Source: Sepioteuthis lessoniana
Lineage: Eukaryota > Mollusca > Cephalopoda > Myopsida > Loliginidae
Assembly (NCBI GenBank): GCA_963585895.1
Contig: OY757939.1
Coordinates: forward strand, 38,341,518 to 38,405,517
Direction of reading: 5' to 3'
DNA length: 64,000 bases
Shown here: positions 50,145 through 60,635 of the stretch, piece by piece
How the letters are laid out: each line of letters opens with the position of its first letter
How positions within the stretch are numbered: the stretch's first letter is position 1
The notes under the pieces: model-generated
What the model saw: only the letters and a program-made list of their open reading frames with translations
What the model was told of the DNA's origin: nothing
Database searches by the model: none
Position numbers and translations under genes: made by a program

Positions 50145-50729
50145 TGTAGCACTATATGGGTGGCCTGAGCAGACGATTCCTTTGTTTGTTTCGGCGTGAA
50201 ACCAGACAAAGGATTTTTGGACCTGAAATCTCGCCGTATCCGGAAGTTGTAAGGGGACACGAAAAGAGAGTTGAGTGGAAAAAGGAGCTGGCAGGCAGTT
50301 GACGACGGGACCCGGACGAGGGCAGTTGGCGACTGGACAGCAAAGAGAGTTGGCGTGGAACCACGGGCAGATGCGGTCGACTCCGGAGACAGTAGCAGAG
50401 AAGAGAGGGTCCAGCCACGGCGAAGAAGATTGAGTCAAAAGATGTAGGCATTCCAGTGCTTGTGGAATTTTCGCTAGTAACCCACGCTAGCGTTAGTCCG
50501 CACATGCATGTAGTGTTGCATAACTCCTCTTTTTGCTATTGAGTTAACCCCAAGCATTGTTCGTGTTTGTTCGTCTGTTTTATTTTCTCCTGTCCCCCCA
50601 ATCGTATTCTTGTGGTAGCAAGAAATGTGCGTTGCCCCCCTCGGACCACTAGTTGATCACCGGCCGGCTAAGAAGTGGAATGGTTAGAAGACTGATCTAA
50701 TGTGGTGGGGGTGAGGGCGTAACGTTACA
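50145..50729. mobile_element. LTR-gamma, solo LTR with CTCA target duplication
   Basis: TGTAGCACTATATGGG ... GGGCGTAACGTTACA, with CTCA immediately outside on both sides (50141-50144, 50730-50733). Removing the LTR and one CTCA joins the LINE-J reading frame without a shift (minus strand: ...GLA then ELKKQ...), which confirms both boundaries. GC-rich. The two overlapping minus ORFs of ~100-117 codons (50438-50142, 50505-50152) are inside the LTR and show no retroviral motif. Transcription direction is unclear. Confidence 0.9.
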
Positions 50730-50835
50730 CTCAGGCTAAACCCTAGTATTTGTCAATCATTTCCTGTTCTTTTATTTTCACTCAACGGTCCAGTGGCACA
50801 GCAAAATCGACGTGATGGCAGATTCCTTTTTTTTC
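50730..50835 (-). pseudogene. LINE-J coding relic, upstream part
   Basis: The minus strand reads VDFAVPLDR, stop, VKIKEQEMIDKY, stop, GLA, continuing in frame across LTR-gamma into ELKKQ. The (D)VAVP.D.R...KE.EK...Y..L pattern is typical of the segment before PIVV.ALG in these elements. Confidence 0.7.
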
Positions 50836-50895
50836 TTCTTAACACTCGATCTGATCTTCTGGCCTTGATTCAATGATTTATTTGTATCTCAAAAT

Positions 50896-51193
50896 TTTGG
50901 AGATGCCCGTGGTGTAATGGTTATCGTCGTAGGAAATGGACTCGGCGACACGAGTTCAAATCCTGCACGAGACTGATTGCATTTCACATAGAATTAATAC
51001 CCTTGGGAAAGATATAAATCCAATTATTCTCCCTCCAGCTATGGGTAAATAGTAGGACAGACTGGGTTCTTCAGCCTTGGTGAGGCAACTAGTCTAGGAG
51101 AAGGAAAACTCTGAACTCAAACCTGTTAAACTCCGCTTAAAAACTGACCTTGTGTCATATCCTACCTGAGCGGAGGGGTTGGGTAAATATATA
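50896..51193 (+). repeat. SINE-D, full-length reference copy, 17-bp target duplication
   Basis: Flanked by TATTTGTATCTCAAAAT at 50879-50895 and 51194-51210. Head GATGCCCGTGGTGTAATGG (box A TGGTGTAATGG) and AGTTCAAATCC (box B). Centre AATACCCTTGGGAAAGATAT ... CCAGCTATGGGTAAATAGTA. 3' half GACTGGGTTCTTCAGCCTTG, GTCTAGGAGAAGGAAAACTC, CTGACCTTGTGTCATATCC, GAGCGGAGGGGTTGG. Confidence 0.93.
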
Positions 51194-51319
51194 TATTTGT
51201 ATCTCAAAATCCCTGAGAATTTTTGGCGTCTCTTTTTTTGGATATATTCTGGTTTGTTAATAAACCATTCAACAGAATGGTTAAATTTTAATCCTTTGAT
51301 CAATTCTCAGCAAATCAAC

Positions 51320-51802
51320 TTTCCTACCCACTCATATTGATATATACTTATTTGTTCTTTTACAGTGTTTATTTTAATGAGATATTGTTGGTTAAATCCT
51401 TTACGTCTCTTGCACCCGGAAATTTGCATACTGCAATTTTCATAGTATTATTGAAAAAGCTTTTCCATTATTACCTGAAAACACATCGGTATTTGTCAGC
51501 TCTGTTGTATGGCAGCACCATCAGAATTTTAACGAAGCACTTGGAGAAAAAGCTAGAACGGAACTACCCAAGGAACTGTTTAAAAAAAATCCTTGAAGCA
51601 GCGTCCTACGAAACAGCTGTTGTAGAGTCCTTTACTGCCTATCTCGCAAGACATCCTGGGCGAACTCATAGGCGACGTTCTCTTGTGGACACACCAGCCA
51701 ACAAAAACTTATATTCAGCAGTTCTGTGCGAACAATGGATACCCTTTCAATGAACTTCCAAAGAGAGAGATGGCAAAAATAGGAACGGATTAACTAGACA
51801 GA

Positions 51803-51838
<36 letters not shown>

Positions 51839-51900
51839 AGGGAATCTGTGGTACCAGATGATGATGATGATGATTAAAGCAAAATGACTGTAATACCATT
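51320..51900 (+). pseudogene. LINE RT C-terminal relic
   Basis: The 138-codon ORF at 51337-51753 carries ALLYGSTIRILTKHLEKKLE and RNYPRNCLKKILEA, recognisable as decayed LLYGCTTWTLTKRLEKKLDG..., then frame-shifted remnants. A (GA)n tract and GATGATGATGATGATT follow (about 51795-51880), as at the 3' ends of the other copies. The first ~45 codons are not LINE-like. Confidence 0.65.
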
Positions 51901-51932
51901 TGGGTATATTTAATTCTGATCATATTATCATA

Positions 51933-51988
51933 GTTTGTTTGTTTTTAATATTTTAAATTAATCTTTTTTCAATATATGTAATCACGCT
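51933..51988 (+). repeat. 56-bp exact direct repeat, copy 1
   Basis: GTTTGTTTGTTTTTAATATT ... TATATGTAATCACGCT, identical to 52411-52466. Confidence 0.9.
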
Positions 51989-52410
51989 TCTTTTTTACTT
52001 TTTTTTTCCTTTTGGCAAAGGTTGACCCAACGTGTTATCAGGTTGTCTGGTAATATATTATATCTAATAAGAAGGATATAATATAAAAACATTTATAAGA
52101 ATGACACTTGTACTTTGAGTAATTTCAACGCTGTAAACACTAAAACAATATTCTGTTTCAATTCATTGTCTTCTCAATGAATTACAAGAAGCAAAAAACT
52201 ATCTATCTAATGATAATCTTCCGAAGGTAGACGAACGGAAAATGACAAAACAACTCAATGTTGCATTACGAATGCAATTAAGTAATCAATTATTAATTTC
52301 GACATAATTATTATCATTAATCAAGCATCATTGCCGTTATTATACACTAGCTATAGTACTTGCGCTTCGCTGCAACAGTGTTTTGCTTTTTGCTTTGTTT
52401 GTTTTCTTTT
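51989..52410. other. 422-bp segment between identical repeats
   Basis: AT-rich, no ORF. The right end contains TACACTAGCTATAGTACTTG and CGCTTCGCTGC. Possibly an insertion or the product of a local duplication. Confidence 0.4.
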
Positions 52411-52466
52411 GTTTGTTTGTTTTTAATATTTTAAATTAATCTTTTTTCAATATATGTAATCACGCT
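52411..52466 (+). repeat. 56-bp exact direct repeat, copy 2
   Basis: Identical to 51933-51988. Confidence 0.9.
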
Positions 52467-52587
52467 AAAAAAAACAATTTTAGACATTTGCATGCAAATA
52501 GCCCTTTAACTAGGCTCAAATGAACCAGATAGATTTAGTAATTGATTGATTTTAACGTAAAGTTATCGATTTTCAGTCTTTAAAAGT

Positions 52588-52633
52588 CGACAATGGCATA
52601 AAGGTTAGAGTGTTCGCCAATGACCAGGGAGAC
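52588..52633 (+). repeat. SINE-B, 5' part (split by LTR-alpha)
   Basis: GTCGACAATGGCATAAAGGT, TAGAGTGTTCGCCAATGACC, ending GGGAGAC at the LTR. Confidence 0.8.
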
Positions 52634-53097
52634 TGTTGTATAGCTGCATACATATACATATACAAATATAAGCAGAAACATAATTAAACATAACATACGA
52701 ACTTCAATGAACGAACGAACACACTTCTTTATAAAAATATAATCTCTCACAATTTATTCTCGAAAGGGTGATGTTCTGTTGTGTGTGAGAGATAAGCTGG
52801 AGACGGAACAGACTGCTATATTGACCCCAAGTTCTTCTGACCATAGCAGCTCTTCTTCCACATCTTGGCTGGAGTTGCTCAACCGTGGGTCACTGAGGCC
52901 CCAAAGCCCTCTGTCTGCCGCTGGCTCTCACTCCGGCATCGTGTCCCCAACTGACTCCAACTGCCTCAGACCGTCTGTGCGCCTGGTTATATAATTGTCT
53001 TACGTCCACCTGCTTCCGCTGTTCTTCCGCTTATTTACACAAGTGCATCTCTTGATTGACGGCTCGGTCGAGGGTCAGTATGTTACAAGACCTGTGT
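52634..53097 (-). mobile_element. LTR-alpha copy 2, solo LTR with AGAC target duplication
   Basis: TGTTGTATAGCTGC ... CAGTATGTTACA, flanked by AGAC on both sides (52630-52633, 53098-53101). The minus strand has TATA-like AATTATATAACCAGG and GAATAAATTGTGAG near its 3' end. It aligns end to end with 11281-11783. It splits a SINE-B exactly between GGGAGAC and CTGTGTTCAATCCC. The 71-codon ORF 52779-52994 is an LTR frame. Confidence 0.92.
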
Positions 53098-53420
53098 TCA
53101 ATCCCAGGTCGAGTCATACCAAAGACTCAAAAAATGGCATCCGATGCCACCTTGTTTAACACTTAGCATTATAAGGTACATATCAAGGGTAAAGTGGGTC
53201 AATCCTGGGAAATGAGTTGTACCTTCCATCTACATGTAGTCTAGGAGAAGGAAAACTCTGAATTCAAACCTGTTAAACTCCGCTTAAAAAATTGACCTTG
53301 TGTCATATCCTGCCCGAGCGGAGGGGTTGGTAAATAGTACCTTCCATCTACATCTAGGTGTAGTAGATATTGAAAATGGAGCATTTGGTTCACACTCGAC
53401 AACGGTCGCCAATTTTACAT
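53098..53420 (+). repeat. SINE-B, 3' part, with inserted SINE-D fragment
   Basis: Continues CTGTGTTCAATCCCAGGTCG ... AATGAGTTGTACCTTCCATC, is broken by 53236-53336, and resumes CTAGGTGTAGTAGATATTG ... CGCCAATTTTACATAC. Confidence 0.85.
53236..53336 (+). repeat. 5'-truncated SINE-D with 17-bp target duplication
   Basis: GTACCTTCCATCTACAT lies at 53219-53235 and 53337-53353. Between them are the last 101 bp of SINE-D (GTCTAGGAGAAGGAAAACTC ... GGAGGGGTTGGTAAATA). Confidence 0.95.
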
Positions 53421-53663
53421 ACTTTTACTTTTTAAGCATGAAAAAATCTCTAGGAAACAAGGGGTCGACTTATATGACAGGTCTAAAATCCAAACCTTTA
53501 TCCGAGAGTGGTCAGCCAGTGGAACAGTATGCCTAACAATCGATATACACCATTTACCATAACTCCAGCACACTGCCATAAACTTTTACATATGAACATA
53601 TTTAACAACTCAACATATGAAATAATAAAACTGTAATAAAAAAAGAAGTATTATATTAACACT

Positions 53664-53885
53664 ATATCATTTGCCTAGTGGGTAGAGTGTTCACCAATAG
53701 TCCGGGAGACCGGGGTTCAATCTTAGGTCGAATCATACCAAAGACTTAAAAAATGGTACTTGATACTTCCTTGCTAAACACTCAGCATGATAAGGTATGT
53801 ATCAAGGGTAAAATGGAGCAATCCAAGGAAAGGAGTTGCGCCCACCCCTACACATCATTGTAGTAGCTATTGAAAAAGTCGCCAG
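53664..53885 (+). repeat. SINE-B, nearly full
   Basis: TTTGCCTAGTGGGTAGAGTG, GGTTCAATCTTAGGTCG, CAGCATGATAAGGTATGTAT, GTAGTAGCTATTGAAAAAG. 3' ~40 bp absent. Confidence 0.85.
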
Positions 53886-54479
53886 CTTATATCATACGTC
53901 GTTTCTAACAGCTAAGCTAACCAGAACGTCACAGCTCCCAGGCGGCCAGTCATACCACTACAGTGTGTTGTTTACCATCATAATTTCATGATTACACAAT
54001 AGCTTGAGAATCCATGTGAATATAAGCTCTGCCGCGTAAGATTCACATGTGTCATCGATATTTCTGATTTCAGAGAAAAAATACGTTCACCATATGCTAT
54101 TGGAGAAAGGACAGTTTCATAAAACATTATGATAGTTTGTTGAATATAAATACTTTGTAATTATTACTGTACTAAAATGGCACTCTATTTTAAATAAGTT
54201 TGCCTACCAGTAACCCACTGTATGTTTGGGGGTCAACCTTGCAGGTATACGTCTAACCCGGAATTTTGAGCCAAAAATCTTGTGGTCGATTAATATTCCA
54301 AAGTGTGTCGCAATTTACGATATATGAAAATAAAAAAAGCATTAAAAATACAAATGAACAATATTGGACAGTTATTTATTAAAACTTAGCTATTTTATAT
54401 TTTTTTCCATAATTTTAAGTGAATTTTCTTCGATGGGGGCCATTTTGCAGAACAGTAGCAAGTAGGAGACCGACTATCT
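53886..54479. other. Unannotated stretch
   Basis: Some GC-richer sequence (CAGCTCCCAGGCGGCCAG, about 53931) without recognised identity. Confidence 0.4.
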
Positions 54480-55164
54480 TGTTTTGACTGGCAAATAATT
54501 ACCAAACAAATCGTAGTCAACAGCAGAAAAAAATCTGATCGTTTTTTATTGAGTTGTAATATAATTAAGGATGATACTTATTTATATTAGGTAGTTATCT
54601 TATTTATTTTGGTAAAATTGGAAGTTGGGTTGAAACTTCGGACGGAAGTGTACGTCGCATGCAAAGGTCATATGCGTGCACATGTCCCAAGTGAGACGAC
54701 AGTCGGCCAATCATAACAAGAGTCCTCTTTTTGAAATCGTAGGTTAAAAGGCCGGATATTGGGAAAGTAAACAATTTAAGGACGGCTGATTTAGCTTTCA
54801 GGAAACGTGTTAATGACCCGTATTATTATCATGATTAGCTGATGAAATAATTAAAATATATAAGAAAAGATATTTCTAAGTCAGTCTGAATTTGGAAGTT
54901 GGCAGTTTAGGCTGTTCAGAGCTGAGATACAAACGATGGAGTTGAGTGCCCTTTGGGTGTGGGAGCGAGAGGGGCAAAGGAATTGGAGTCGGGGAGTTAT
55001 GTCCGTTCGTCTCGCACGCACTGGACTTTAACAGTACTGTGTAACAACAGTAAAAGTCTCATTCTCGTGTTTCGACGACTGCTACTCTATGAAATATTAC
55101 AGGCTGAAATAAATTCTTTCGTATTTTGAAGCAGTGAGTCCACTTTGTGTTTGAAGAGCGTAAC
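54480..55164 (+). mobile_element. Probable solo LTR
   Basis: Promoter-like order: CCAATCA (about 54699), TATA-like AAAATATATAAGAAAAG (about 54854), then R/U5-like sequence with AATAAA (55110) and a TTTGAAGAGCGTAACA end. Candidate borders TGTTTTGACTGG and GAGCGTAAC are flanked by ATCT on both sides; a more usual ACA end would shift this by one base and break the match. No internal coding region follows. Confidence 0.45.
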
Positions 55165-55800
55165 ATCTATTAATATTCGATATGGTACTGGTTCGATGAG
55201 GCAACGTTGCATTAGTCTATCTGGTCCCTCTCTTCCTACATGATGCCATGGTGTTACACGCTTCTATTTGGTCCTATAATGTTCTGATGGAGTGCCGTAA
55301 TAGAGTTCCCAGGAAGAGATCCCTCTAAACAACGGGTATAACAGATTCTCCCATAGAGAATTGATCATGTTTGCTTCATTTGTATCTACCTCCCAACAGA
55401 CAGGACTTGACACAAGGTCAATGACCCTAAGGTCGATTATAGCGGGAATTTAGGGGAGAGGAAGGTCGGACACGAGCCAAGACTCGAGCCCTGCTGGACT
55501 ATGCTGGTCATCGGCCCACTTAGTGCAATGTGGGCCTGATGAGCCTAGCTGGACTTGAACCCAAATCTGGGTCAGGGCACTTATGCCTGATTATAGCTTA
55601 AACTGGGCAGCAAGGTCCAGTGCTATACAAGGGTGACAAACGTGTCAATGAAGCAGATCGCCCAGCCGAAGCCGGGGGCCATACAGCCTCAAGTCTACCT
55701 TTGTTGGACAATGCCCGTTAGGGTCAAAGCCAAGAGCAAATTAATGCTATCGGCCTCGACGCTGGAGCAAGGACCAAGGAGCAAGATTTAAACAAGTTTT
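55165..55800. other. GC-rich block of unknown nature
   Basis: Noticeably richer in G+C than its surroundings (ACTCGAGCCCTGCTGGACTA, GCCCAGCCGAAGCCGGGGGC). All frames have stops and none reads like a known protein to me. It may be decayed internal sequence of the LTR element at its left. Confidence 0.35.
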
Positions 55801-56900
55801 TCCTAAAAATTTAGTGATTCCATGATTTCTTTCTCTATCTCTCGTTGAAAACACCTCGATTATTGATTAGAACTAGTTGAGACCCGTGTAGATTACATAC
55901 ATTGTGCAAAAGGCTTTCTACACTAAAAATTTATTATAACGTGCATCTAAAATAAACACCATTTATAAATTTAAAGAAATATATTTTTTAACATTAAAAA
56001 GTCAAAATTATTTAATGATATAAAGGAATTAAAGTGTTATATAATCAAGGAATGATTTTTTATATCAATCATTTTTCGTTAATTATATTTTATCATTCAG
56101 TTTGGTAAGGCTTTGAACCACTCGGGTCTCTTAGTCCAGATGCATAGTTGGGTATTCGACCGTTGAAGACGACACTTGGGGTTTCTACCGTTGAGGCGTG
56201 CGGTTGAGTTTTTCGGATCTTGACCGGCAGAGATGAATTGAGATCTTAAACATCACAAGATGCGCCGCGCGTTGGGGTGGAGTCAGCATAGTATGGTTAG
56301 CATAGGCTTTTAAGAATTGTGTCTCTCTCTCTCTCTCTTCGTGTCGCCATGGACCGAAGCCAGAAGTTAGTAAACCCGTTCGTCTACGAAACAACAGAGG
56401 CCGCCTGTATTTGAATATGTAATTGTGTTACTGTTATCATTAACATCACCAAATTATATAACAAAAGTGTGTTTAAAAATTAATTTCTTTGTAATTTTTT
56501 TTTCTTTACAATTCAACGGAATGAAATATATATTTTTAAAAAATCAAGTAAGATTTTTCCAAGCATAATATTAAGGCAGTTTTTTAGCACATTTTATTGC
56601 AAAATCCATGGCCATTTAAAAAAGATTGGAAATCTAAGGATTAAAAAAAATTCATGATATATTTATTCAGACCCTTATCTTTAGAGAAAAATTCAAAAAT
56701 AGTACGTCTACAATTTATTTTGTTCAGATTTCGTAAAATAAAATAGGTGGTGGGGGTCAACCAAGTAAAAAAAAAGGATTTCCCCCAAATATATTTTAGA
56801 AAAAACCTATTTTAAACCTAAATTCATCTAAAGGTGAATGAGTATCAAAATTTTCAAGAAAGTTTGACTCTTATTTCATTTTTCATGGATTTTTTTAAAG
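55801..56900. other. Mostly AT-rich, no supported gene
   Basis: A GC-richer island at 56.10-56.41 kb holds a (CT)n run and GTCGCCATGGACCG. The ATG opens only 21 codons, so no gene is called. The minus ORF 56394-56185 is unassigned. Confidence 0.4.
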
Positions 56901-56905
56901 ACGCG

Positions 56906-57126
56906 CTGGTGGTGTAATGGTTTAAGTGACTGGACTGCAGAATCGTAGTAAGCGAGTTCGTATACCGGTCGTGCAATTACGTTCACTTTAGGGCAAATAC
57001 CCTTGGGAAAGGTATGAACCCCCTTATCCTCCCAGCTATGGGTTAAATAGTACCACTACTGTTCTTCTAGGGGAATGGCTTGGGCATTAAATAACCTCCA
57101 AAGATGGATATGCCATTAAACAAGAA
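56906..57126 (+). repeat. SINE-A with AAAGACGCG target duplication
   Basis: AAAGACGCG lies at 56897-56905 and 57127-57135. Full copy: CTGGTGGTGTAATGGTTTAA, GCGAGTTCGTATACCGGTCG, CCCTTGGGAAAGGTATGAAC, CCAGCTATGGGTTAAATAGT, GATATGCCATTAAACAAG. Confidence 0.93.
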
Positions 57127-57542
57127 AAAGACGCGTACCTTTTATGTGGCCACGTTAAATTTCAATTTATTTAAAGTCACTTAAGGAAAATATACTTGCT
57201 TTGGCCATGATACTGAAGAAAACATTGTATGAGACGCCAAATTTTATTGGTTCTTGCTAACCTAGTTTCGAATAATAGAATTATTCTCCTGGCGTAACGG
57301 TCGAGCGAACTAACAAGAGCTTATTCAATTAATATATAGGATTAATCATTTTGATTAATTTGAGTTATGTTCCATGAAGCTAGAAAATTGGTATATTAAA
57401 TAAGATAAGTTCTGTCATAAATTTATACTTAGTTTATTTTTCACCGATTAAAAATAACGGAAGAAATATTATTCTAAGGTGGGTGAGACTTTATATTTTT
57501 GCAGGTTACGTTTAAAAAATTGATATCATTTGAGATGTATGT

Positions 57543-57773
57543 AAAGGGTTTTTCAAAAAAATTGATATCCTTTTCGTAATCTCATAATTTGACAATTCTC
57601 GTTTAAATGATCTCAAATTTAACAGCATGTGTAGAAAAAACTCAAAACTATGTTTAATGGTGAATGTTTAAGGTTAAAACGCCTTTTCTTTCCAGTAAAT
57701 GACATTTTTACCGCTGAAACGTAAAATATAAAATGTCAAGTTGTTTCTGTACATGGTATCGAAACACCCTGTA
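57543..57773. mobile_element. Possible mariner-like MITE
   Basis: AAAGGGTTTTTCAAAAAAAT at the left and GGTATCGAAACACCCTGTAA at the right are imperfect inverted ends with a CAGGGTGTTTC signature, about 230 bp apart. No ORF. Confidence 0.35.
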
Positions 57774-57809
57774 AATAACAAGTTTATATATATATATATA
57801 TATATAGCG

Positions 57810-58230
57810 AATTTTTCCAATCAGTGGTCGTGTTCATACTACTTTATGGATGCACCACATGGACGCTGTCTAAGCGTATGGAGAAAAAGTTTGACGTCAA
57901 TTGCACAAGAATTCTGCGAGCTGTATTGAACAAATCCTGGAAGCAACATCCCACAAAGCAACAGCTATACGGCCACCTGCCTCCCATCTCTAAAACCATT
58001 CAAGTCCAACGAACAAAACATGCTGGACACTGCTGAGAAGTGAGGACGAACTCATAAGCGATGTACTCCGGTGGAGCCCTTCACACAGACGAGCAAGTGC
58101 TGAAAGACTAGGTCGAACTTATCTACACCAGCTTTGTGCAGACACAAGATGTAGTCTAGAAGACCTGCCGAAAGCGATGGACAATAGAGACGAGTGGCGA
58201 GAGAAAGTCAGGGAAATCTATGCTAGCAGC

Positions 58231-58235
<5 letters not shown>
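57810..58235 (+). pseudogene. LINE RT C-terminal segment
   Basis: Reads FSNQWSCSYY / VVVFILLYGCTTWTLSKRME, KKFDVNCTRILRAVLNKSWK, QHPTKQQLYGHLPPISKTIQ and VQRTKHAGHC (57824-58036), then a stop and frameshift, then RRASAER...RTYLHQLCADTRC, SLEDLPKAMDNRDEWREKVR. Ends in (TA)n and (GA)n (58231-58272). Same family as 16.74-17.22 kb. 5'-truncated just after a (TA)n tract (57786-57806). Confidence 0.85.
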
Positions 58236-58271
<36 letters not shown>

Positions 58272-58419
58272 AGACAAAGTTTCAAATAAATTAATATTTC
58301 AAAAGATTAGAGCAATATTTATTCCAAAGATATCATATTGATGACACAGGCCTGGCTCGAAACGACGACCAAGAGACGATTAGGAAAGGAAGATCCTAAT
58401 GTGCTCTTTGAAGAACAAA

Positions 58420-58945
58420 TGCCTAGTCGGCAGAGGTTGTAGAAAACACCGACTGCAACTTTGCAGAGGGGTAAGACCTCTTCCCAACAACGAGTGTCCT
58501 GATATATGACACTAAACCATCTGATGATAAGGATCCAGTAATACTAGAACTTTGAGGAATGCGGGGTACCTCTTCATTGACCTCACTGCGAGGTCCACTG
58601 TGGCCCAAGTTGGTAGCACCTGAGAGGGTCCTATCTATGGGACAAATTGAATTACCTATGTACTTATGTTAAACTGAATTGTTTGAAAAAGAACTGCTTT
58701 TAACATGAAAGATGTGTACTTCTGCTGAACTAAACTGTTAAAAATAGAAATGTCTAAAATTTTCCGAAACTGAATTTTTTGAAATAGAACTATTAGGACA
58801 TTTAGCTGAACTGTTTTGATAATTAACCTTTTGTTAAAAAAAGCGATACATATACTAAACTGATATTTTCTTTAATTTGATCCAGCGTTAAATGATCCGA
58901 AATGGGTTGATGAACCGAAAAACAAAACAACCAACCAACCAAATA
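58420..58945 (+). repeat. Element C
   Basis: Head CCTAGTCGGCAGAGGTTGTA ... GGTCCTATCTATGGGACAAA, four to five body units, diverged tail GCGTTAAATGATCCGAAATG ... CGAAAAACAAAACAACC. Confidence 0.75.
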
Positions 58946-59170
58946 ATTTTCGCATAACACCAAAGAATTAGTGGCAAACTTGACGGTTAGGAAGATATCT
59001 AAAAAAAGCGATGCATGTACTAAACTGATATTTTCTTTAATTTAATCCAGCGTTAAATGATCCGAAATGGGTTGATATACCGAAAAACAAAACAACCAAC
59101 CAACCAAATAATTTTCACATAACACCAAAGAATTAGTGGCAAACTTGACGGTTAGGAAGATATCTAAAAA
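58841..59170 (+). repeat. 165-bp tandem duplication covering the C tail
   Basis: Units 58841-59005 and 59006-59170, starting AAGCGAT(A/G)CAT(A/G)TACTAAAC and ending ACGGTTAGGAAGATATCT. They differ at only a few positions (e.g. GGTTGATGAACC / GGTTGATATACC). The duplicated unit includes unique 3' flank (AACACCAAAGAATTAGTGGC). Confidence 0.88.
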
Positions 59171-59239
59171 ATGCAATACAATGCACAGATAAATAAACCC
59201 GTCTAGAGAGGCTAATGAGAAGCATGTGTCATGGAATGC

Positions 59240-59340
59240 TTAGCGTCGTACAAACTCAGCGAACCTAGTTCAAATCAGAGAAGAAACTATAAGCATTTTG
59301 ATTAGTGCGTATATCCATTGGAAAAATATGAATCCGTTTT
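59240..59340 (+). repeat. SINE-D head, diverged
   Basis: TTAGCGTCGTACAAACTCAG, CCTAGTTCAAATCAGAG. Truncated before the 3' half. Confidence 0.4.
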
Positions 59341-59427
59341 TTTTTTTTTTTGGCTCCAGCCCACAAAATTACAAACAGCTATATGATAAAGATGAAAAAA
59401 GATAAAGGAAGTGAGGGAAAAGACAAG

Positions 59428-60555
59428 TATGACGTGGTATTAATAATTATCCCAGAACGAGAACCTATTTTATGCACATGTCTCGTTAAATTCTACTCTG
59501 ACCTGAAGGGATCGATATATCGGTCGTTGTCCTCTGTTGCTGGCTGTTTCGTAGAATGTGTATCGCTGAGGGCAGTCTGGCACTTGACACTCCACAAAAT
59601 AAATCCCGGTCAAGACTCCTATTTCGGGCGTATAATAAACAGACAAATAACGTGGAGGTTAATTAGGGGCTAAACTGACCTCAGACGTTGGTAAGGGGGT
59701 GCGAATTCACTTTCACATACACACTAAGTCCTTTGTCTTCCTACCCCTTCAGAAGATGGAAGAACGAACTTCTAGGTTAGATAATATTATATGTAGACAG
59801 ATTTCCAAAATTCTCTTGTCATGTTTTAAGGAGGCAATAAGATGTTTAACGAGAATTAACGAAAGCAGTGCGAGGCTGCAACAGAATTCATGCAAAAGAA
59901 GTCAAATTGAAAGACGAAATAACACAACTAAAAGATTTCAACTCAAGGGTGCATTTAAAATATAACAAAATTCTAATAGGCGACGACCAAACAAATAATG
60001 ATGAGATTTAAGAAACAGTTCTTTTTTCTTTTCTCTTTTCTTTTTAAAATACCGGTAATATTAAGCCAACAGGAAATATCAAACAAAAATGTCTCTGAAC
60101 AGTCCTTTTTTTCTTCTTTCTCTTTTTTCTTTCTTTCTTTTTCTCTTACTTGAGAAAAGTGTCAAAGTCACCGGACTGATACTTGTAGTAGTGTTCATTC
60201 AATAAATTTAATTATTGCTGAAATAGAACCTTTTTCCTTTTTTTTTTTTTTTTTTTTTTTTTTTGAATACATATAACTTTCCAATATTTATGAATTGTGG
60301 AAGGAAAACGGTTTGAGTTGTACTTATCTTTGACGGGTTATCAATTATTCAATTTCTTTATCTCCTTTTTACGGGTGAGTGACCTTCTCGGAGTCGGCTG
60401 AATTCAGTATACTGTTCTGACGCTGTCTTCTGTCTAAACTAAAATTCCCCTTCAAATTTCTCTAATGCATGCTGGTCTTTTTGGCGCTAAGTGCCTGTGA
60501 TCCAATCATTCGACTTTCCCTTTTCCACCACTTCGTCAGGTCACAACACTCGATT
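59428..60555 (+). mobile_element. LTR-beta copy, 3'-truncated
   Basis: Begins TATGACGTGGTATTAATAAT (family TGTGAC) and ends GGTCACAACACTCGATTG at a TA tract. The last ~160 bp present in the 8.83 kb copy are missing. Aligns with 8990-10113 reversed: GATCGATAT, CTGTTTCGTAGAATGTGTAT, CGGGCGTATAATAAACAGAC, GAAGATGGAAGAACGAACTT, GGGTGCATTTAAAATATAAC, GGAGTCGGCTGAATTCAG. The ORFs at 59350-59673, 59699-59965 and 60469-60708 fall in it. Confidence 0.75.
59756..59869 (+). pseudogene. Exon-like segment in LTR-beta, second copy
   Basis: TTCCTACCCCTTCAG precedes ATGGAAGAACG. The peptide MEERTSRLDN ... CFKEAIRCLTRINES matches that on the minus strand at 9681-9796 with two or three changes. The following donor-like site is AGCAGTGCGAG, weaker than in the other copy. 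The frame stays open to 59965. Confidence 0.35.
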
Positions 60556-60635
60556 GTATCTATATATATATATACGTATGTATGTATGTATGTTATACTT
60601 TCAACTAAATTTCAAACACTAATTACATCACATAG

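Noticed and set aside
50142-50505. Two overlapping minus ORFs of 98 and 117 codons
   Set aside because: Inside LTR-gamma, which has exact borders. Overlapping frames in GC-rich DNA without domain motifs.
51781-51880. (GA)n and GATGAT tract as a regulatory element
   Set aside because: Position matches the simple-sequence 3' end of the adjacent LINE relic.
55183-55200. Primer-binding site (TGGTACTGGTTCGATGAG) after the 55.16 kb LTR end
   Set aside because: 18 bases from the LTR end, and the implied tRNA 3' end has too short an acceptor between TCGAACC and CCA. No gag-pol follows.
56353-56418. ATG in a good context (GTCGCCATGG) as a gene start
   Set aside because: Frame closes after 21 codons and there is no supporting donor site or conserved sequence.
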